Positions 59,021 through 64,000 of a stretch of DNA of 64,000 nt are shown in pieces. The notes beneath the pieces were generated by a model. The model had not been told where the DNA came from and searched no databases. It worked only from the letters and a program-made list of their open reading frames with translations. Both the position numbers and the translations under genes were made by a program. The stretch lies in assembly GCF_900176515.1 (NCBI RefSeq), contig NZ_FWXV01000001.1, positions 930,001 to 994,000 of the forward strand, read 5' to 3'. This DNA is from Kibdelosporangium aridum. Lineage in GTDB: Bacteria; Actinomycetota; Actinomycetes; Mycobacteriales; Pseudonocardiaceae. Every line of letters begins with the position of its first letter. The stretch's first letter is position 1.

Positions 59021-59926
59021 GTGACGCTTGAGCAAACCGCCGCTTCGGCCGACAGCAAGCCTGGGGTGGGCGTTCGCTGTGCGATCGCTGCCGGCATCGG
59101 CGCCGGGCTCGGCCTGGTGTACGTCGGGCTGATCGCTCTGATCACGTCGGAAGGCGTCCTGGGCGACGGCTTGGGGCGCTTGGGTTGGCTCATCATTTTG
59201 ACACCGTTGGCGCTGGCGTTCTGTGTGATCATGGCGTGGCCGCTGCTGCGCGCCGCGAAGGTCGAGAAGGCCGGGCAGGTGGCGCTGCTCGGACCGTTGG
59301 CGGTCTGGGCGTGGTGGGAGTTCCTCGGTGCGGTCGACGTTCTGGAGCTCTTCAAGCCGGTGTTCTTCGGGACGGCCGGGTATGCCGCCGCAGCGCTGGT
59401 CACCGCGCCCCGCCTGCCGAGTTGGGGACGGATCGCCGTCGGGGCCGCCGTCGCCGCGCTCTTCCTGTTCAGGCCGGTGGCCGTGAACGACACGGGTGAG
59501 TCCTGGGACTGGTGGCGGGAGGACGAACTGCGTGCCTACACCCGCCCGCTCTTGGCACCGGACATGCCGGACTACCGGATCCAAGCGGCCGGTGCTGCCA
59601 ACGAACTCACCCCGCGCGTCTACTACCGGTTGCGGCCAAGGTCGGCAGACGAGAACACCTCGTCGGCGGTCAACATCGAGGTCACCCAGCAGTTGACGCC
59701 CGCAGACTTCGACCCGCCCACCGACTGCGACCTGATGGGGTCGAGGATTCCAGAACCGTGCACGCTCCTCGCCCCGGACGTCTGGCGGACCTCGCAGGGC
59801 ACATATCTGGCCCGCAAGGGCAGTCAGATCGTCGAGTTCCGGCCCGGCGCTTCGGTACCGGACAACGACCTGTTCAAAGCCGCGACCACCCTGCGAGTCG
59901 TTCCGGTTGAGCACTTCGAGCCGTGA
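59021..59926 (+). CDS. membrane protein with extracellular C-terminal domain
   Basis: A 301-residue protein from GTG 59021 with about four to five hydrophobic helices in the first ~155 residues (from CAIAAGIGAGLGLVYVGLIA on). A soluble C-terminal part (~160-301) carries two cysteines (DCDLMGSRIPEPC). No family recognised. It precedes the second MoxR cassette by about 107 bases, the gap holding its promoter or ribosome site. It may belong to the same functional unit, by context only. Confidence 0.65.
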   Translation: MTLEQTAASADSKPGVGVRCAIAAGIGAGLGLVYVGLIALITSEGVLGDGLGRLGWLIILTPLALAFCVIMAWPLLRAAKVEKAGQVALLGPLAVWAWWEFLGAVDVLELFKPVFFGTAGYAAAALVTAPRLPSWGRIAVGAAVAALFLFRPVAVNDTGESWDWWREDELRAYTRPLLAPDMPDYRIQAAGAANELTPRVYYRLRPRSADENTSSAVNIEVTQQLTPADFDPPTDCDLMGSRIPEPCTLLAPDVWRTSQGTYLARKGSQIVEFRPGASVPDNDLFKAATTLRVVPVEHFEP

Positions 59927-60033
59927 CGGCCCCGATCGGTTGATCATGCCACGTGCCGTCTTCACAGAGGTCATACCGCTGATCGGATTCGATGGGACCC
60001 GGTGGATAACCGTGTCTTGTTGGAGGTTGGCCC

Positions 60034-61092
60034 GTGACGGAACCCGAGGCTGGGACGAGTACCCCGGCCACTGACGCGCAGCTGCTCGAACGCACCGTGT
60101 TCGAGGTCAAGCGGGTGATCGTCGGGCAGGACCGGCTTGTCGAGCGGATGCTGGTCGGGCTGCTGGCCAAGGGCCACCTGCTGCTGGAAGGTGTGCCCGG
60201 TGTCGCCAAGACACTGGCGGTCGAGACGTTCGCGCGCGTGGTCGGCGGATCGTTCTCCCGCGTGCAGTTCACCCCTGACCTGGTGCCCGCCGACATCCTC
60301 GGCACGCGGATCTACCGGCAGGGCTCGGAGTCCTTCGACGTGGAGCTCGGGCCGGTGGTGGCGAACTTCGTGCTCGCCGACGAGATCAACCGCGCACCGG
60401 CCAAGGTGCAGTCGGCGATGCTCGAGGTGATGGCCGAGCGGCACGTGTCCATCGGCGGCAAGACCTTCCCGATGCCGGACCCGTTCCTCGTGCTGGCCAC
60501 GCAGAACCCGATCGAGAACGAGGGCGTGTACCCGCTGCCAGAGGCGCAGCGCGACCGGTTCCTCTTCAAGATCATCGTCGAGTACCCGACGGCCGAGGAA
60601 GAGCGCGAGATCGTCTACCGGATGGGTGTCGAGGCTCCCCAGCCGCACCAGGTGCTCTCGCCCGCCGAGCTGACGCGCCTGCAGGGCGTCGCGTCGAAGG
60701 TGTTTGTGCACCACGCGCTCGTGGACTACGTCGTGCGCCTGGTCCTGGCAACGCGGACACCCGCCGAGCACGGCCTGACGGACGTGGCCGGTTGGGTCGC
60801 GTACGGTGCCTCGCCGCGTGCCAGCCTGGGTATCGTCGCTGCCGCGAGGGCGCTCGCGTTGGTGCGGGGGCGTGACTACGTGCTGCCTCAGGACGTCGTG
60901 GACGTCGTGCCGGATGTGCTGCGCCACAGGCTCGTGTTGTCGTACGACGCGTTGGCTGACGGTGTTCCGTTGGACCACATCATCACGCGTGTCCTGCAGA
61001 CCGTGCCGTTGCCGCAGGTATCGGCACGGCCCCAGCAAACCCCGCCGCCGCAGGGGCACCATGCACCGGCGGGTGTGGCAACCCGGCCGTGA
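60034..61092 (+). CDS. MoxR family AAA+ ATPase (second cassette)
   Basis: A 352-residue MoxR ATPase starting at a GTG after TTGGAGG. Walker A GVPGVAKT (about residues 53-60), Walker B VLADEINRAP (~113-122) and ATQNPIENEGVYPLPEAQ (~153-170) are complete. The C-terminal tail (PQQTPPPQGHHAPAGVA) is Pro/Gln-rich, unlike the paralogue at 10855. It likely drives the VWA protein encoded downstream. GTGA overlap of 4 bases with the DUF58 gene. Confidence 0.93.
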   Translation: MTEPEAGTSTPATDAQLLERTVFEVKRVIVGQDRLVERMLVGLLAKGHLLLEGVPGVAKTLAVETFARVVGGSFSRVQFTPDLVPADILGTRIYRQGSESFDVELGPVVANFVLADEINRAPAKVQSAMLEVMAERHVSIGGKTFPMPDPFLVLATQNPIENEGVYPLPEAQRDRFLFKIIVEYPTAEEEREIVYRMGVEAPQPHQVLSPAELTRLQGVASKVFVHHALVDYVVRLVLATRTPAEHGLTDVAGWVAYGASPRASLGIVAAARALALVRGRDYVLPQDVVDVVPDVLRHRLVLSYDALADGVPLDHIITRVLQTVPLPQVSARPQQTPPPQGHHAPAGVATRP

Positions 61093-62048
61093 GCGAGAAG
61101 GAAACCACCGCACAGGCTGAGGGGCGTCCCTCGTGGACGCCGCCGGTCCTGCGCGGCGACCGGATGGAAGCCGGGCTGCGCCTGCTCGAACTGGACGTCC
61201 GACGCAGGCTGGACGGCCTGCTGCAGGGCAACCACCTCGGCTTGGTGCCCGGGCCGGGCACCGAACCGGGCGAGGCGCGGCCCTACCAACCTGGTGACGA
61301 CGTGCGCCGGATGGATTGGGCGGTCACGGCGAGGACTACCGTGCCGCACATCCGGGAGACGGTCGCGGACCGTGAGCTGGAGACGTGGCTCGCGGTTGAC
61401 CTGTCGCCGAGCCTCGACTTCGGTACGGCGGCGTGCGAGAAGCGTGATCTGGTCGTCGCGGCCACGGCTGCCGTGGCACACCTGACCAGGGGCGGCGGCA
61501 ACCGCATCGGCGCGGTCATCTCAACGGGCAAGGACACGGTCCGTGTGCCCGCGCGTGGTGGCCTGGCGTACGCGCGTGGGCTGATCCGTAAGGTCGCGGA
61601 GACGCCACAGGCTCCCGAAGGGACGGCCGGCGACCTGGCCACATTGATCGAGCAGTTGCGCCGCCCGCCGCGCAGGCGCGGGCTGGCCGTGGTGATCTCC
61701 GACTTCCTCGGGGGCGTGAACTGGCAGCGGGCGCTGCGCGGGCTCTCGGCGCGGCACGACCTGATCGCCATCGAAGTCCTCGACCCGCGTGACGTCGATC
61801 TGCCCGAAGTGGGCACGGTCGTGTTGTCCGACCCGGAGACCGGCCGCCAGCGCGAGGTGCACGCCACGCCCTTGCTGCGCCGGGAATTCGCGGCCGCGGC
61901 CGCGCAACACCGTGCCGACGTGGCGGCTGCGATTCGCCGCGCCGGTGCGGGACATCTGGTTCTGCGTACGGATTCCGACTGGGTGGCGGACACGGTGCGG
62001 TTTGTGGTGGCCCGCAAACGTGGCTGGTCCGGAGGAGGTGCTGCCTGA
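61089..62048 (+). CDS. DUF58 protein (second cassette)
   Basis: A 319-residue DUF58 protein with the signature DDVRRMDWAVTARTTVPHIR at about residues 71-90 and a VWA-like part (VDLSPSLDFG, VVISDFLGGV). It closely matches the DUF58 protein at 11832. Its stop shares one base with the start of the VWA gene (TGATG). Role in MoxR complexes is unresolved. Confidence 0.9.
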   Translation: MSEKETTAQAEGRPSWTPPVLRGDRMEAGLRLLELDVRRRLDGLLQGNHLGLVPGPGTEPGEARPYQPGDDVRRMDWAVTARTTVPHIRETVADRELETWLAVDLSPSLDFGTAACEKRDLVVAATAAVAHLTRGGGNRIGAVISTGKDTVRVPARGGLAYARGLIRKVAETPQAPEGTAGDLATLIEQLRRPPRRRGLAVVISDFLGGVNWQRALRGLSARHDLIAIEVLDPRDVDLPEVGTVVLSDPETGRQREVHATPLLRREFAAAAAQHRADVAAAIRRAGAGHLVLRTDSDWVADTVRFVVARKRGWSGGGAA

Positions 62049-63043
62049 TGTTCCTGGGATTGAGTTTCGGCAGGTTCGCCGACGCATGGTGGTTCCTGCT
62101 GCTGATCGCGGTCGCCGGGCTGGTCGCCGGATACGTGGTGCTGCAGCGCAGGCGGCGTCGCAACACCATGCGGTTCACCAACCTCGCGTTGCTGGAGAAG
62201 GTCGCGCCCAAGCGGGCACGTAAAGCGCGGCACGTTCCGATCGCGCTCCTGCTGGCCGCGCTGACACTGTTCACGATCGCGCTCGCCGGCCCGACGGCCG
62301 AGGCGCGCGTGCCGCGCAACCGTGCGACCGTGATGCTGGTGATCGACGTTTCGTTGTCGATGGAGGCGACGGACGTCAAGCCGAACCGGTTGGAGGCCGC
62401 CCAGGCCGCGGCGAAGTCGTTCGCGGCCGGCCTGACACCGGGCATCAACCTTGGCCTGATCTCGTTCGCCGGGACAGCGACCGTGCTGGTGTCGCCGACG
62501 ACGTCACGCCAGGGCGTGGTGAAGGCGATCGAGACGCTGCGGCTGGCCCAGTCGACCGCGACCGGTGAGGCGATCTTCTCGGCGTTGCAGTCGATCGAGA
62601 GCTTCTCTCAGGTCGTCGGCGGCCAGGAAGGCCCACCGCCGGCGCGGATCGTGCTGATGAGTGACGGCAAGCAGACCATCCCGACCGACAACCAGGACGA
62701 CCCCCGCGGCATGTTCACCGCGGCGAGGGCCGCGTCCGATGCGAAGATCCCCATTTCGACGATCTCGTTCGGCACGAGCGACGGCACGGTCGACATCGAC
62801 GGCAGACGAACGCCTGTGCCGGTCGACGACGAGTCGCTCGAGCAGGTGGCCAAGCTCTCCGGCGGTGAGTTCTTCAAGGCAGCCACCGCTGAGGAAGTGC
62901 GCAAGGTCTACGACACTTTGGGTGAACAAATCGGATATGAGATCAAAGACGCCGATGCCAGTCGGCCATGGTTGATACTGGGCACCATCGCGGCGATAAG
63001 CGCCGCGGCCAGCGCGCTGTTCATCGGGCAGCGCCTGCCGTAA
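62048..63043 (+). CDS. membrane-bound VWA domain protein, BatA-like (second cassette)
   Basis: A 331-residue protein with two N-terminal membrane helices (about residues 13-33 and 58-76), a VWA domain with a complete metal site (DVSLS at about 99, Thr in STATGEAI, Asp in MSDGKQTIP), and one C-terminal helix (about 303-325). Coupled to DUF58 by a one-base overlap. It is the likely membrane end of the second MoxR complex. No protease or two-component genes follow, unlike the first cassette. Confidence 0.9.
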   Translation: MFLGLSFGRFADAWWFLLLIAVAGLVAGYVVLQRRRRRNTMRFTNLALLEKVAPKRARKARHVPIALLLAALTLFTIALAGPTAEARVPRNRATVMLVIDVSLSMEATDVKPNRLEAAQAAAKSFAAGLTPGINLGLISFAGTATVLVSPTTSRQGVVKAIETLRLAQSTATGEAIFSALQSIESFSQVVGGQEGPPPARIVLMSDGKQTIPTDNQDDPRGMFTAARAASDAKIPISTISFGTSDGTVDIDGRRTPVPVDDESLEQVAKLSGGEFFKAATAEEVRKVYDTLGEQIGYEIKDADASRPWLILGTIAAISAAASALFIGQRLP

Positions 63044-63067
63044 CCCAGGTGCCCGGGAGGCCTGGCC

Positions 63068-63664
63068 ATGGTCGACGCCAAGGACTGGCGGGAGATGCAC
63101 GAGTGGTCCGCCCAGTTGCTCAAGCGTCAGACCGGCCACGGCGTTGAGGACTGGAACGTCCGGATCAAGGAAACCGGCATCACCTCCCGCGACGAGCTGC
63201 AACAGTGGCTCAAGACCCGCAACATCAACGGTTACGCCCAGCAGCTGCTGATCATGGAACGCTTCGGCTACCCGGACTTCCTGCTCAAGACGGCCGAGGA
63301 ACTGGTGGCTGACCAGTTCGCTGACCGGGAACACCTCCGGCCGGTGTTCAACGAAGTGATCGAGGCGGGGGTGGGCATCGCGCACCAGGGTCTGGTCGAG
63401 GTGCAGGCCCGCAAGACTTTCGTGACACTGCGGACCAAGCGGCGGAAGTTCGCGATGGTCAAGCCGACCACCAGGACCCGGGTCGATCTCGGGCTGCGCA
63501 TCGTGGATCTGTCCGGCGGACATGAGCGGTTCGCTGCTCGGTTGCAGTCAGCCAAAGTGCTCAGGGACGACTCGATGACCCACCGCATTCCGCTGTCCTC
63601 TGTGGAGGACGTGGACGATGAGGTTTGTTACTGGCTCGCGGTGGCTTTCGAGCAGAACACGTGA
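63068..63664 (+). CDS. DUF4287/DUF5655 domain protein
   Basis: A 198-residue soluble protein: N-terminal DUF4287-like part (about residues 5-70, QLLKRQTGHGVEDWNVRI and YAQQLLIMERFGYPDF) and C-terminal DUF5655-like part (~80-195, RKTFVTLRTKRRKFAMVK). Both families are of unknown function. It starts 24 bases after the VWA stop with GGGAGGCC as ribosome site, so it may be the last gene of the second cassette operon. A terminator follows. Confidence 0.8.
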   Translation: MVDAKDWREMHEWSAQLLKRQTGHGVEDWNVRIKETGITSRDELQQWLKTRNINGYAQQLLIMERFGYPDFLLKTAEELVADQFADREHLRPVFNEVIEAGVGIAHQGLVEVQARKTFVTLRTKRRKFAMVKPTTRTRVDLGLRIVDLSGGHERFAARLQSAKVLRDDSMTHRIPLSSVEDVDDEVCYWLAVAFEQNT

Positions 63665-63665
63665 G

Positions 63666-63693
63666 AAAGGCCGGCTCCGCCGAGCCGGCCTTT
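63666..63693. terminator. terminator after the second MoxR cassette
   Basis: AAAGGCCGGCTC (63666-63677) pairs perfectly with GAGCCGGCCTTT (63682-63693) around a 4-base loop, with a T-run at the end. It serves both convergent genes. Confidence 0.85.
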
Positions 63694-63712
63694 CCGTTCA
63701 GGTCCGGAGTTG

Positions 63713-63988
63713 CTATCTGTTCACGCCACGCCTGCCCATCGCGCCCGACACCAGGCCGACGAGGATGATCGCCGCGCCGAGCTGGAACAGCAGCTCGATC
63801 CAGTCGATACCTGCCGTGTCCTGTACGCCGACCCACCGCGCCACCAGGCTGCCGAGGAAGGCGGCGATGATACCGACCACAATGGTCAGCCAGATGGGGA
63901 TGTTCTGCTTGCCGGGCATGATCAGCCTGGCCAGCGCGCCGATGATCAGGCCGATCACAATCGCGCCGATGATCGTTTCAATGGTCAT
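63713..63988 (-). CDS. GlsB/YeaQ/YmgE family small membrane protein
   Basis: A 91-residue protein with three membrane helices (about 5-21, 32-50 and 62-82). The N-terminal pattern IIGAIVIGLIIGALARLIMP and GKQNIPIWLTIVVGIIAAFL are typical of the transglycosylase-associated family, linked to general stress responses. It is convergent with the preceding operon. The ATG at 63988 follows AAGGAGTG. Function in detail unknown. Confidence 0.9.
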   Translation of the reverse strand: MTIETIIGAIVIGLIIGALARLIMPGKQNIPIWLTIVVGIIAAFLGSLVARWVGVQDTAGIDWIELLFQLGAAIILVGLVSGAMGRRGVNR

Positions 63989-64000
63989 CGCACACTCCTT

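Overview
The window is high-GC DNA with densely packed genes, many GTG and TTG starts and frequent 1-4 base start/stop overlaps. Together with an ergothioneine cluster, DUF3710 and DUF1992 proteins, an AcnR-type regulator and several ECF/TetR/LuxR regulators, this points to a filamentous actinobacterium, probably of the Pseudonocardiales (inference; no rRNA is present). No tRNA, rRNA, CRISPR array, insertion sequence or prophage was recognised. It reads as ordinary chromosome rather than a mobile island.

Layout. 1-6.8 kb: partial TetR regulator, lipoprotein, an ECF sigma factor/YCII (DGPF) pair, a Gfo/Idh/MocA oxidoreductase, an unknown protein, a patch of GAATTC-rich repeats, and a divergent HxlR regulator/NmrA-like reductase pair. 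6.9-10.5 kb: a large PKD-domain surface protein, a 2'-5' RNA ligase-like protein, and a divergent set of zinc-free ribosomal proteins (S14, L31, L32) around a likely Zur operator. 10.6-16.5 kb: a seven-gene operon (small secreted protein, MoxR ATPase, DUF58, VWA, HtrA-like protease, OmpR-type regulator, histidine kinase). 16.5-28.1 kb: regulators, a P450 with a TetR regulator, an MFS transporter, a broken SEC-C gene, an IclR regulator, a phosphotransferase, and a solute-symporter/histidine-kinase fusion with its LuxR partner.

28.2-31.6 kb: a three-gene terpene cluster (P450, polyprenyl synthase, terpene cyclase) running convergently into an acnR-like gene. 32.4-38.4 kb: a secreted sugar-dehydrogenase chimera, a TetR/SDR pair and a WYL regulator/FAD monooxygenase pair. 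38.5-42.8 kb: egtABCD for ergothioneine. 42.9-49.5 kb: DUF3710, a membrane protein, Lrp and TetR regulators, a secreted NucA/NucB-type nuclease joined to a DUF5005-like domain, and a TetR/O-methyltransferase pair sharing a 40-bp palindrome. 49.6-54 kb: acnA with an AcnR-like box, a VOC protein and an LLM oxidoreductase. 54-60 kb: cell-envelope proteins, an NlpC/P60 hydrolase, a Crp regulator paired with a class III cyclase-like protein, and a membrane protein. 60-64 kb: a second MoxR-DUF58-VWA cassette, a DUF4287/DUF5655 protein and a GlsB/YeaQ-type membrane protein.

Most regulators sit next to the gene they probably control, and many of these divergent promoters hold clear inverted repeats, which are listed. 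The most unusual material is the operon joining MoxR-DUF58-VWA to a protease and a two-component system, the Crp-cyclase pair, the multi-domain secreted enzymes, the displaced acnR, and the palindrome abutting a start codon. Every function is a reading of translated sequence by eye; no database search was run.
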